A program made the position numbers and the translations under genes. The notes below the pieces were generated by a model that was given only the letters and a program-made list of their open reading frames with translations, did not search any database and was not told where the DNA came from. This document shows, in pieces, positions 1 through 5,907 of a stretch of DNA of 7,762 nucleotides. The stretch comes from Verrucomicrobiota bacterium. Lineage in GTDB: Bacteria > Verrucomicrobiota > Verrucomicrobiia > Opitutales > Opitutaceae. Location: assembly GCA_023446865.1 (NCBI GenBank), contig JAEXPL010000490.1:1-7762 (forward strand). Reading direction: 5' to 3'. Each line of letters begins with the position of its first letter. The first letter of the stretch is position 1.

Positions 1-2
1 AG

Positions 3-116
3 AACCTCCTGCTGAAGGCCCGCATCGAGAACGCGCTCAACGAACAGTACCAGGAGACCGCCGGGTACGACGCCCTGCCGTTCCGCGCCTTCGGCGGCGT
101 CGAGTACAAGTTCTGA
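3..116 (+). CDS. btuB: TonB-dependent receptor, C-terminal end (probably the BtuB vitamin B12 receptor), partial
   Basis: Only the last 37 codons and a TGA stop at 114-116 are in the window. The reading is open from base 3 and ends in ...GGVEYKF. The fragment contains ARIENALNEQYQETAGY, the pattern of the last strands of TonB-dependent receptor barrels (an N-L-x-(D/N)-x-x-Y segment followed by a final strand), and it finishes in the terminal phenylalanine that outer-membrane beta-barrels use for Bam recognition. That the substrate is a corrinoid is inferred from the next genes (btuFCD and late cobalamin synthesis); the fragment alone cannot separate BtuB from a siderophore receptor. The following gene starts 16 bases after the stop, so it is probably co-transcribed. 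The plug domain, TonB box, start and any upstream cobalamin riboswitch are outside the window. Confidence 0.8.
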   Translation, partial: NLLLKARIENALNEQYQETAGYDALPFRAFGGVEYKF

Positions 117-132
117 CCCTTTCTCACCGCTC

Positions 133-996
133 ATGAGAATCCCGCTACGGCTGCCGGTCGCACTCCTCGCCGTCCTCTGTGCCGTTCTCGGCGCGGTGGT
201 GGCGGCGGGCGCGCCGGCGCCGGTGCGGGTCGTTTCCCAGACGGTCGGGACCGACGAGCTGCTGCTCGCGCTCGCCGAGCCCGGGCAGATCGCCGCGCTC
301 AGCCATCTCGCGCGCAACCCGGTCTTCTCGACGACGGCGCAGCAGGCCGAGGCGTATCCGCAACTCGTGCTCGGCGATTCCGAGACGATCCTGCGCCACG
401 CGCCCACGCTCGTGCTCGTGACCGACTACAGCCGGGCCGAGCTCGTCGAGCAGATCCGCCGCGCCGGCGTGCGCGTGCTGGTGTTCACCCGCTACAAGAC
501 GCTCGACGATGTCTATGCCAACCTCCGCCGGCTCGCCGGCGAACTCGGCGCGGAGGCGAAGGCCGAGGCGTTGATCGCCGATTGTCAGGCGCGCGTGGTC
601 GCGCTGCGCGAGAAGCTGCGCGGCCGCAAGCCGGTACGCATCCTCGCCCCCTCGATCTACGGCATGCTCGCCGGTACCGACACGACGTTCCAGGACCTCT
701 GCGACCACGCCGGCGCCGAGAACGTCGCCGCGACCTTCGGCGGGCTGAGCGGGCACGCGAGCGCCCCGAGCGAGCGCATGCTCACCTGGCCCATCGAGAT
801 GCTCGTCGTCTCCGGCGGGGACAAGGAGACGGCCCTGGCGCCGTTCCGCGATCTGCCGCCCTACAAGCTGATGCCTTCCGTGCGCGAGGGGCGCGCCGTG
901 CTCATGCCGGAGAACCTGCTCGCCTGCGTCTCGCACCACCGCATCGACGGCTACGAGCGTCTCGCGCGGCAGCTCCACCCGGAGGCCTTCCGATGA
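133..996 (+). CDS. btuF: Periplasmic substrate-binding protein of a cobalamin-type ABC transporter (BtuF-like)
   Basis: This 287-residue protein should capture corrinoid in the periplasm and hand it to the BtuC permease. Residues 1-26 form a signal peptide: arginines at 2 and 6, a hydrophobic core at about 8-25, and a probable cut after the AAGA region. Cys16 is preceded by AVL, a poor lipobox, so a soluble rather than lipid-anchored protein is favoured. The mature part has the class III binding-protein layout: an N-lobe starting VRVVSQTVGTDELLLAL (31-47), an LVLGDSETILRHAPTLVLV segment (78-96), a long linking helix at about 127-164, and a C-lobe from about 168 with ILAPSIYGMLAGTDTTFQDL. The C-terminal HHRIDGYERLARQL is typical. 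The tryptophans that cradle cobalamin in E. coli BtuF are not obviously present (the only Trp is residue 219), so the cobalamin assignment rests mainly on context. No Shine-Dalgarno sequence is seen before the ATG. The stop overlaps the btuC start (ATGA). Confidence 0.85.
   Translation: MRIPLRLPVALLAVLCAVLGAVVAAGAPAPVRVVSQTVGTDELLLALAEPGQIAALSHLARNPVFSTTAQQAEAYPQLVLGDSETILRHAPTLVLVTDYSRAELVEQIRRAGVRVLVFTRYKTLDDVYANLRRLAGELGAEAKAEALIADCQARVVALREKLRGRKPVRILAPSIYGMLAGTDTTFQDLCDHAGAENVAATFGGLSGHASAPSERMLTWPIEMLVVSGGDKETALAPFRDLPPYKLMPSVREGRAVLMPENLLACVSHHRIDGYERLARQLHPEAFR
981..985 (+). promoter_or_regulatory. Shine-Dalgarno sequence of btuC
   Basis: GGAGG lies within the end of btuF, 7 bases before the ATG at 993. 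It fixes the btuC start against the much longer upstream open frame, which runs unbroken through btuF. Confidence 0.75.
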
Positions 997-1970
997 TCCC
1001 GTCGCGCTACCTTTCCTGGGCGATGCCGGCCACGCTGCTCGTGCTGCTGGTGCTCGCGGCGTTGTCGCTGATGATCGGCGACATGGCGCTCTCGCCCGCG
1101 CGTCTCTGGCAGGGGTTGCTGCGGCAGGAGGAGATGGCGGCGCTGGTGGTCTGGCAGATCCGCGTGCCGCGCATGCTCGTGGCGATGCTGGTGGGCGCGG
1201 CGCTCTCGGCCAGCGGTCTGGTCATGCAGGCGTATTTCCGCAACAGCCTTGCGAGCCCCGGACTGCTCGGCGTGAGCAGCGGCGGCGCGGCTGGCGCGGT
1301 GGTGGTGCTGGCCTGCGGGCTCACCGCCTATTCTCTCTGGGTGCTCCCGCTGGCGGCGGTGGCCGGGGCGTTCGTCGCCACGCTGGCGGTGATCGCACTT
1401 GCGCGGCATGGGACCGGCACCGAGCGGCTCCTGCTCGCCGGCATCGCGCTCAACGCGCTGCTCGGCGCGGTGACCAGCTTCGTGCTTTCGCGGCAGACCG
1501 CCGTCTTCAACCGGCAGACACAGATCCTCTACTGGCTGCTCGGCGGTCTGGAGGATCGCACCTGGGAACACGTGCTCATGGGCGCCCCCATTGTGCTCGC
1601 GGCGGCGCTGCTCTGGCCGCTCGGCCGCCCGATGGACCTGCTCAGTCTTGGCGCGGCGGAGGCGCAGAGCCTCGGCGTCGATGTGCGCGCGCTGCGGCGC
1701 CGCTTGCTCGTGCTCTCGACGGTGCTCACCGCCGTGGCCACCGCGGTGGCCGGTACGGTCGGCTTCGTCGGGCTGATCGTGCCGCACGTGCTGCGGCTGC
1801 TCGTCGGGCCGGAGCACCGCCGGCTCGTGCCGCTGTCGTTGCTTGGTGGATCCGCCTTCGTGCTCGCCTGCGACCTGATCACACGCTGCGTGGGCGACAT
1901 CCGACTGGGCATTGTCACCGCGCTGGTCGGCGGGCCGTTCTTCCTGTGGCTCTTGAGGAGGCAGGCATGA
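993..1970 (+). CDS. btuC: Cobalamin ABC transporter permease BtuC (FecCD family)
   Basis: This 325-residue inner-membrane protein is the usual length for the family. It dimerises to form the translocation path that receives substrate from the binding protein and is driven by BtuD. Hydrophobic segments fill most of the chain (for example about 10-29, 61-80, 98-117, 118-137, 147-165, 195-211, 238-256, 281-296 and 304-321), fitting the ten-helix fold. Family signatures are clear: VWQIRVPRMLVAMLVGAALS (53-72), the RNSLASPGLLGVSSGGA stretch (83-99), the cytoplasmic coupling segment LLSLGAAEAQSLGVDV (216-231) that docks on the ATPase, GFVGLIVPHVLRLLVG (257-272), and the C-terminal GIVTALVGGPFFLWLL (306-321). 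The start is chosen at the ATG that overlaps the btuF stop by four bases and has GGAGG 7 bases upstream. The stop overlaps the btuD start in the same ATGA manner. FecCD permeases also serve siderophores and haem; cobalamin is inferred from the operon. Confidence 0.92.
   Translation: MIPSRYLSWAMPATLLVLLVLAALSLMIGDMALSPARLWQGLLRQEEMAALVVWQIRVPRMLVAMLVGAALSASGLVMQAYFRNSLASPGLLGVSSGGAAGAVVVLACGLTAYSLWVLPLAAVAGAFVATLAVIALARHGTGTERLLLAGIALNALLGAVTSFVLSRQTAVFNRQTQILYWLLGGLEDRTWEHVLMGAPIVLAAALLWPLGRPMDLLSLGAAEAQSLGVDVRALRRRLLVLSTVLTAVATAVAGTVGFVGLIVPHVLRLLVGPEHRRLVPLSLLGGSAFVLACDLITRCVGDIRLGIVTALVGGPFFLWLLRRQA
1955..1961 (+). promoter_or_regulatory. Shine-Dalgarno sequence of btuD
   Basis: GAGGAGG sits in the last codons of btuC, 5 bases before the ATG at 1967. 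It supports that ATG over the in-frame GTG at 1946, which would place this purine tract inside the gene. Confidence 0.75.
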
Positions 1971-2758
1971 AACGGCCGTTGCCCCAGAATCTCTCCGACT
2001 CGCCCGCTCCCGAGGAGCGCGGCAAGATCGCGCCGTTTCCCCAGAAGGCGCTCGCTTTGCACGGCGCCACGGTGCCCGGCCGCATCGCCGACGTGAGCTT
2101 GGAGATACCGGCCGGCATGCTGGTCGGGCTCGTCGGGCCCAACGGCGCGGGCAAGTCCACGCTGCTCCAGGTCGCCGCCGGACTGCTCCCGGCCACCGGT
2201 GGCACGGTGAGTTGGTCGGGCCGGTCGCTCGACGAGATCGTGGCGCAGGAGCGCGGACGTTGCGCGACCTGGGTGCCGCAGGAGGCGCACTTCGAATTCG
2301 GTTTCTCGGTGCGCTCGGTTGTCGCCCAGGGGCGCTTCGCGCACGGCGACGACGAGTTCGGCGTCGACGCCGCGCTCGCCCGGCTCGACTTGGTCCAGCT
2401 CGCGCACCGGCCGGTCAACCGCCTCTCCGGCGGCGAGCGGCAGCGCGTGCTGCTCGCCCGCGCGCTGGCGACCGCCGCGCCGCTTCAGCTCTGGGACGAG
2501 CCGCTCGCGCCGCTCGACCCGCGCCACGTGCTCGAGGTGCTCAAGCTCGCGCGCGAACTCGCGACGAAGGGCGGCTCGGTGCTGATGTCGCTGCACGATC
2601 TGCGCGTCGCGAGCCGGCTCGACCTCATCGTGGTGCTGCACGACGGCCGGTTGCGCGCCGTGGGCCGTCCCGAGGAAGTGCTCACCGCGGAGCTGCTCGC
2701 CGACGTCTTCGGTGTGCGCGCGCGGATGGCGCCCGGCCTCACCCTCGATCTCCCATGA
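1967..2758 (+). CDS. btuD: Cobalamin ABC transporter ATP-binding protein BtuD
   Basis: This 263-residue cytoplasmic ATPase powers the BtuC permease. All nucleotide-binding motifs are present: Walker A GPNGAGKST (57-65), Q-loop glutamine in WVPQ (Gln105), ABC signature LSGGERQ (153-159), Walker B LQLWDEP with Asp177 and catalytic Glu178, D-loop APLD (181-184), and switch His210 in MSLHD. The Trp just before the Walker B aspartate is uncommon but keeps the hydrophobic character. The start is the ATG overlapping the btuC stop, with GAGGAGG 5 bases upstream; an in-frame GTG at 1946 is less likely. The ABC domain proper begins at about residue 28 (ALALHGATV). The preceding proline- and charge-rich residues coincide with a pair of 15-base direct repeats around a hairpin. 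Removing one 57-base unit would give 244 residues and a normal short N-terminus, so the leader looks inserted. The stop overlaps the next ATG (ATGA). Confidence 0.92.
   Translation: MKRPLPQNLSDSPAPEERGKIAPFPQKALALHGATVPGRIADVSLEIPAGMLVGLVGPNGAGKSTLLQVAAGLLPATGGTVSWSGRSLDEIVAQERGRCATWVPQEAHFEFGFSVRSVVAQGRFAHGDDEFGVDAALARLDLVQLAHRPVNRLSGGERQRVLLARALATAAPLQLWDEPLAPLDPRHVLEVLKLARELATKGGSVLMSLHDLRVASRLDLIVVLHDGRLRAVGRPEEVLTAELLADVFGVRARMAPGLTLDLP
1975..2046 (+). repeat. In-frame 57-base spaced direct repeat at the 5' end of btuD
   Basis: The 15-mer at 1975-1989 (GCCGTTGCCCCAGAA) recurs at 2032-2046 with a single mismatch (T for G at its seventh base). The copies are 57 bases apart, exactly 19 codons, so the btuD frame is kept; they encode PLPQ and PFPQ. 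Weaker similarity extends to the left of each copy: GGCA begins both, at 1964 and 2021. The 42 bases between the copies contain a hairpin. The structure could be a duplication, a small palindromic element with a target duplication, or part of a dispersed repeat family. Only one such pair was noticed in the window. Confidence 0.7.
2002..2023. repeat. Hairpin between the btuD direct repeats
   Basis: GCC-CGCTCC, a CGA loop, then GGAGCG-C-GGC form a stem of nine G/C-rich pairs with one bulged C at 2020. It starts 35 bases after the btuD start codon. It is coding sequence (SPAPEERG), so any effect on translation or transcript stability is conjecture. Confidence 0.6.
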
Positions 2759-3381
2759 AACCTGTCTTCAAGCCGCTCACCGAACCCTCCATCGAAACCG
2801 AGTCCGCCCACCGCGCGGCGATGCAGGAGAAGCAGCGCGCGATGCGCGAGCTGATGGCCGCCGCGAAGGACAAGCGCGGGCTGACGATCGTGCACACCGG
2901 CAACGGCAAGGGGAAGAGCACCGCGGCCTTCGGCATGGTCACGCGCATGCTCGGCCACGGGAAACGCTGCGTGGTGGTCCAGTTCATCAAATCGGGCGAC
3001 GCCGCCACGGAGCGCAACCTGCGCTGCCCGCAACTGGCGTGGCACCGCTGCGGCGAAGGCTTCACCTGGGACACGCAGAACCGCGCGGGCGACATCGAGG
3101 CGGTGCGCACCGGTTGGGAGATCGCCGTGCAGGCAATGCAGGATCCCGAGGTGAGCCTCGTGTTGCTCGACGAACTCAACATTGCCATGGCTTTCGATTA
3201 CCTGCCGGTCGACGAGGTGCTCGCCGCGTTGCGCGAGCGGCAGCCGCACCAGCATGTGGTCTTCACCGGGCGCGACGCGCCGGCGGAGCTGATCGAGCAG
3301 GCCGACCTCGTGACCGAAATGCGCGAGATCAAGCACCCCTTCCGCGCCGGCATCCAGGCGCAGGCCGGGATCGAGTATTGA
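2755..3381 (+). CDS. cobO: Corrinoid adenosyltransferase (CobO/BtuR/CobA type)
   Basis: This enzyme transfers the 5'-deoxyadenosyl group of ATP to reduced corrinoid cobalt, making adenosylcobalamin or adenosylated precursors in the cytoplasm. The 208 residues match the family's usual length. The P-loop is TGNGKGKST (48-56). Family motifs follow in order: VVVQFIKSG (73-81), CGEGFTWDTQ (99-108), SLVLLDELNIA (134-144), HVVFTGRDAP (167-176), and the characteristic tail ending HPFRAGIQAQAGIEY (194-208). The first 40 residues are charged and helical, as in relatives where this part covers the active site. The start is the ATG overlapping the btuD stop (ATGA); no Shine-Dalgarno sequence is seen, so translation probably depends on coupling to btuD. 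It belongs to the CobA/CobO family, not the unrelated PduO or EutT families. Position right after the importer suggests it modifies salvaged corrinoid as it arrives. Confidence 0.95.
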   Translation: MKPVFKPLTEPSIETESAHRAAMQEKQRAMRELMAAAKDKRGLTIVHTGNGKGKSTAAFGMVTRMLGHGKRCVVVQFIKSGDAATERNLRCPQLAWHRCGEGFTWDTQNRAGDIEAVRTGWEIAVQAMQDPEVSLVLLDELNIAMAFDYLPVDEVLAALRERQPHQHVVFTGRDAPAELIEQADLVTEMREIKHPFRAGIQAQAGIEY

Positions 3382-3387
3382 ACGGCC

Positions 3388-3401
3388 GGAAACGGGAAAC
3401 G
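3388..3401 (+). repeat. Perfect tandem 7-mer in the cobO-cobQ spacer
   Basis: GGAAACG occurs twice back to back in the 31-base gap between cobO and cobQ, the longest gap in the cluster. The purine-rich copies end 11 bases before the cobQ ATG and could act as a weak ribosome-binding region. It may also be chance. Confidence 0.4.
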
Positions 3402-3412
3402 ATCTTGTCGCG

Positions 3413-4867
3413 ATGAAGGCCATCGGCGTCCTCGGCACCGGCTCCAGTGTGGGCAAGACGTGGGTCGCGACCGCGCTCTGTGCGTGGCTGCACCGCGAGG
3501 GCGTGCGCGTGGCACCGTGCAAGACGCAGAACATGTCGAACAACGCCTGGGCGCTGCCGACCGGTGGCGAGATGGCGCGGGCGCAGGCGATGCAGGCCGA
3601 GGCGTGCGGGCTGGTGCCCACCGCCGAGATGAACCCCGTGCTGCTCAAGCCCAGCGGGCGCGCCGGCTCGCAGGTGATCGTGGGCGGCCGGCCCGAGGGA
3701 GTGATCCCGGCGTCCGAATACTATCTTCACCACGAGCGGCTCTGGGCCTTCGCCGCCGGGGTGCTCGACGGTTGGCGCGACCGCTGCGACGTGCTCGTGC
3801 TCGAGGGCGCGGGCTCGCCGGTCGAGCTCAACCTGATGGGCCGCGATTTCGCCAACCTCCGCCCGATCCGTCACCTCGACGGCCGGTGGTTGCTCGTCGG
3901 CGACATCGACCGCGGCGGCGTCTTCGCCCAGCTCGCCGGCACCTGGCAGCTTCTGCCCGAGGCGGACCGCGCGCGCTCGCTTGGCGCGATCGTGAACCGG
4001 TTCCGCGGCGATCTCTCGCTCTTCGCCGATCCGAACGAACACCTCCGCCCGTTCGCTCCCGGGTTGCCCGTGCTCGGCACGCTGCCGCTGCGCCGCGACC
4101 TCCAGCCGGAGACCGAGGACGGCTTCGACACCGCGGACTGGGATCGCGGCACCGGCGACACCATCGCCTGGATTCGCTACCCGCGCGTGGCCAACGTGAC
4201 CGACTGCCAGCCGTGGTGGGACGACGAGGGTGTGCGCACCCGCTGGGTCGACGATCCGGCGCAGCTCGCCGGTGCGAAGGCCATCGTGCTGCCCGGCTCG
4301 AAGAATACTCTCGGCGACCTGCGCTGGTTGCGCGCCAACGGCTGGTTCGAGGCCATCCGCGGCGCGGCGCAGCGCGGCATCCTCGTGGTCGGGGTGTGCG
4401 GCGGCTACCAGTTGCTCGGCGAACTCCTCGACGACCCGACCGGGCTCGCCGGCGACCGCGGCACGGAGGAGGGGATCGGACTGCTGCCGATCACGACCGG
4501 CTTCGTACCCGAGAAGTTGGTGCAGCAGGTGACCGCCGAGTGCGACGGTCGCCGCTGGCAGGCGTACGAGATCCACATGGGGCGCAGCACGGTCACGCAA
4601 CCGTGCGAGCCGCTCCAGATGGTGACCGACGCTGCCGGCCCGCGCCCGGAAGGGCTGCGCCGTGGCAACGTCTGGGGTACCTATCTGCACGGCTGGTTCG
4701 AGGCGCCGGAGCTGCGGCGCAAGGTCGCCGCCGCCGCCGGCATCGCCGGCCATCGCGCGGCGCCGCTGCCTTGGGCGGAGAAACGCCGCGAGATCTACGT
4801 GCGGATGGCCGAGCACTTCGCCGCGCACGTCGACCTCGATCCGGTGCGCCGCTACCTCGGGCTCTGA
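3413..4867 (+). CDS. cobQ: Cobyric acid synthase CobQ (CbiP), glutamine-dependent
   Basis: This enzyme amidates carboxylates b, d, e and g of adenosylcobyrinic acid a,c-diamide, using glutamine and ATP, to give adenosylcobyric acid. At 484 residues it is the normal length. The N-terminal synthetase half has the P-loop GTGSSVGKT (8-16), the CKTQNMSNNAW motif (36-46), GGEMARAQAMQAEACGL (51-67), MNPVLLKPSG (73-82), VLEGAGSPVELNL (129-141) and VGDIDRGGVFAQLAGT (162-177). The C-terminal type 1 glutamine amidotransferase half has LPGSKNTLGDL (293-303), the nucleophile Cys329 in GVCGGYQLLG, YEIHMG (385-390), and active-site His426 in GTYLHGWFE. The absence of a separate amidase points to CobQ rather than CobB/CbiA, which ends at the diamide. 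The ATG is 31 bases after cobO with no strong Shine-Dalgarno sequence. CobQ means that the pathway here enters above cobyric acid, not only at cobinamide. Confidence 0.96.
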   Translation: MKAIGVLGTGSSVGKTWVATALCAWLHREGVRVAPCKTQNMSNNAWALPTGGEMARAQAMQAEACGLVPTAEMNPVLLKPSGRAGSQVIVGGRPEGVIPASEYYLHHERLWAFAAGVLDGWRDRCDVLVLEGAGSPVELNLMGRDFANLRPIRHLDGRWLLVGDIDRGGVFAQLAGTWQLLPEADRARSLGAIVNRFRGDLSLFADPNEHLRPFAPGLPVLGTLPLRRDLQPETEDGFDTADWDRGTGDTIAWIRYPRVANVTDCQPWWDDEGVRTRWVDDPAQLAGAKAIVLPGSKNTLGDLRWLRANGWFEAIRGAAQRGILVVGVCGGYQLLGELLDDPTGLAGDRGTEEGIGLLPITTGFVPEKLVQQVTAECDGRRWQAYEIHMGRSTVTQPCEPLQMVTDAAGPRPEGLRRGNVWGTYLHGWFEAPELRRKVAAAAGIAGHRAAPLPWAEKRREIYVRMAEHFAAHVDLDPVRRYLGL

Positions 4868-4878
4868 CCGTCGCCACC

Positions 4879-5907
4879 ATGATCCACGGACACGGCAACG
4901 ACGGTTATCGGCTCGGGCGCGCGGTGCGGGCGGACTTTAGCAGCAACGTTCTCCCCGGCGGTCCGCACCCGGCGCTGCGCGAACGGCTGGTCCGGGCGCT
5001 CGACGACATTGGCGGTTATCCCGATGCCGGTGCGGAGAGCTTTGTGCTCGAACTCGCACGGCGCGAAGGGGTGCCGGTGCTGAACATCGGCGCGACCAGC
5101 GGCGCCGTGGCGGCGATCCATCTGCTCGCCCAGTCGCTGCGCGGAAAGTCCCACGCCATCGCGGTGCCCGCGTTCTCGGAATACGAGGACGCCGTGCGAC
5201 TGCAGGGCGACACGCCGGTCTTCTTCGCGGCGGACGAGCTGGGGGCCGGCACGGTGCCGCCGGCGGGTGTTGTCTGGCTGGCGAACCCGAACAATCCCAC
5301 GGGCGCGGTCGTGGCGCGCGAGGCGCTGCTCGCGCTGGTCGATGCGCGGCCGGAGACGCTCTTCGTGGTCGATCTCGCGTACGCCGGGCTGTGCGCGGCG
5401 GAGTCGTTGCGGCCGGCCGACGCCGTCGTGCGGCGGAACCTCGTGCTCGTGCTCTCCTACACGAAGCAATTTGCGATCCCCGGGCTGCGGCTCGGCGCGG
5501 TCGTCGGGCCGGAGAAACTCGTGGGCGGGGTCGTGGCGCGAGGCGGGCCGTGGGCGGTGAACACGCTCGCGTTGGCCGCCGGACGTTTTCTCCTCGGCGA
5601 ACAGCGGTGCGACGACGAGCCACGCCGGCTCGGGTGCCTGGCGGAGTCGCTGCGGTTGCAGGCGGCGCTCGGCGAGCTGCCGGGGCTGAGCGTGCGGCCC
5701 AGCCCGACCAACTACTTCCTGCTCCACACGGGGCGAGCGACCGGCGCGAAGCTGCGGGAGCACCTGCTGAGCGAGCACGGGCTGCTCGTGCGCGATGCCG
5801 CCAACTTCCGCAGGCTCGACGCGCACTGGGTCCGCATCGCCGCGCAGACGCCGCGCGAGAACGCCTGGCTCGAGGAGGCCATGAAAGCATGGACGCGGCG
5901 CAGTTGA
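4879..5907 (+). CDS. cobC: PLP-dependent threonine-phosphate decarboxylase-like enzyme (CobC/CobD family), divergent
   Basis: The family makes (R)-1-aminopropan-2-ol O-phosphate, the linker between corrin and nucleotide loop, by decarboxylating L-threonine O-3-phosphate. The 342-residue protein has the fold-type I aminotransferase layout: an N-terminal HGHGN (3-7), DFSSN (19-23), GGYPD (45-49), ANPNNPTG (135-142), Asp165 facing the PLP ring nitrogen, the Schiff-base Lys196 in SYTKQFAIPGLRLG with Arg204 behind it, and VRI-AAQT with Arg319 as probable carboxylate ligand. Several usual family residues differ: DLAY where DEAF or DEAY is common, TSGAVAAI where NGATEAI-like patterns are common, and QT after the RIAA segment where RT is common. 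The start ATG lies 11 bases after cobQ; no Shine-Dalgarno sequence is visible. The 3' end overlaps cbiB by 19 bases. The assignment to corrinoid synthesis relies on its place between cobQ and cbiB; histidinol-phosphate aminotransferase is the main alternative. Symbols conflict: this gene is cobD in Salmonella. Confidence 0.85.
   Translation: MIHGHGNDGYRLGRAVRADFSSNVLPGGPHPALRERLVRALDDIGGYPDAGAESFVLELARREGVPVLNIGATSGAVAAIHLLAQSLRGKSHAIAVPAFSEYEDAVRLQGDTPVFFAADELGAGTVPPAGVVWLANPNNPTGAVVAREALLALVDARPETLFVVDLAYAGLCAAESLRPADAVVRRNLVLVLSYTKQFAIPGLRLGAVVGPEKLVGGVVARGGPWAVNTLALAAGRFLLGEQRCDDEPRRLGCLAESLRLQAALGELPGLSVRPSPTNYFLLHTGRATGAKLREHLLSEHGLLVRDAANFRRLDAHWVRIAAQTPRENAWLEEAMKAWTRRS
5872..5878 (+). 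promoter_or_regulatory. Shine-Dalgarno sequence of cbiB
   Basis: GAGGAGG lies inside the end of the decarboxylase gene, 10 bases before the ATG at 5889. The nearer ATG at 5881 is in the upstream gene's frame and is an internal methionine codon there. Confidence 0.6.

Noticed and set aside
117..132. Cobalamin riboswitch or promoter between the receptor gene and btuF
   Set aside because: The 16-base gap is far too short for a B12 riboswitch and no promoter elements are visible. Such control is expected upstream of the receptor gene, outside the window.
582..992. Upstream in-frame extension of btuC
   Set aside because: The frame is open through btuF by composition only. The extension reads as Arg/Ala-rich shadow sequence, and the ATG at 993 has a good GGAGG and starts a proper first membrane segment.
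1946..1966. Alternative GTG start for btuD, adding seven residues
   Set aside because: The GAGGAGG at 1955-1961 would fall inside the gene and there is no good ribosome site before 1946. The ATG at 1967 gives the same ATGA overlap seen at the neighbouring junctions.
2212..2754. In-frame extensions of cobO, and likewise of the decarboxylase gene (from 3460), cbiB (from 5391) and cobU (from 5963)
   Set aside because: Each extension lies over a well-supported upstream gene in another frame and has no family similarity. The chosen ATGs give normal family lengths.
3329..4828. Long minus-strand open frame (499 codons) opposite cobQ, and similar ones opposite the other genes
   Set aside because: High GC with G/C-rich third positions keeps opposite frames open. 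The translations are low-complexity, rich in Arg, Ala, Gly and His, with no recognisable domain, while the plus strand carries clear conserved proteins.
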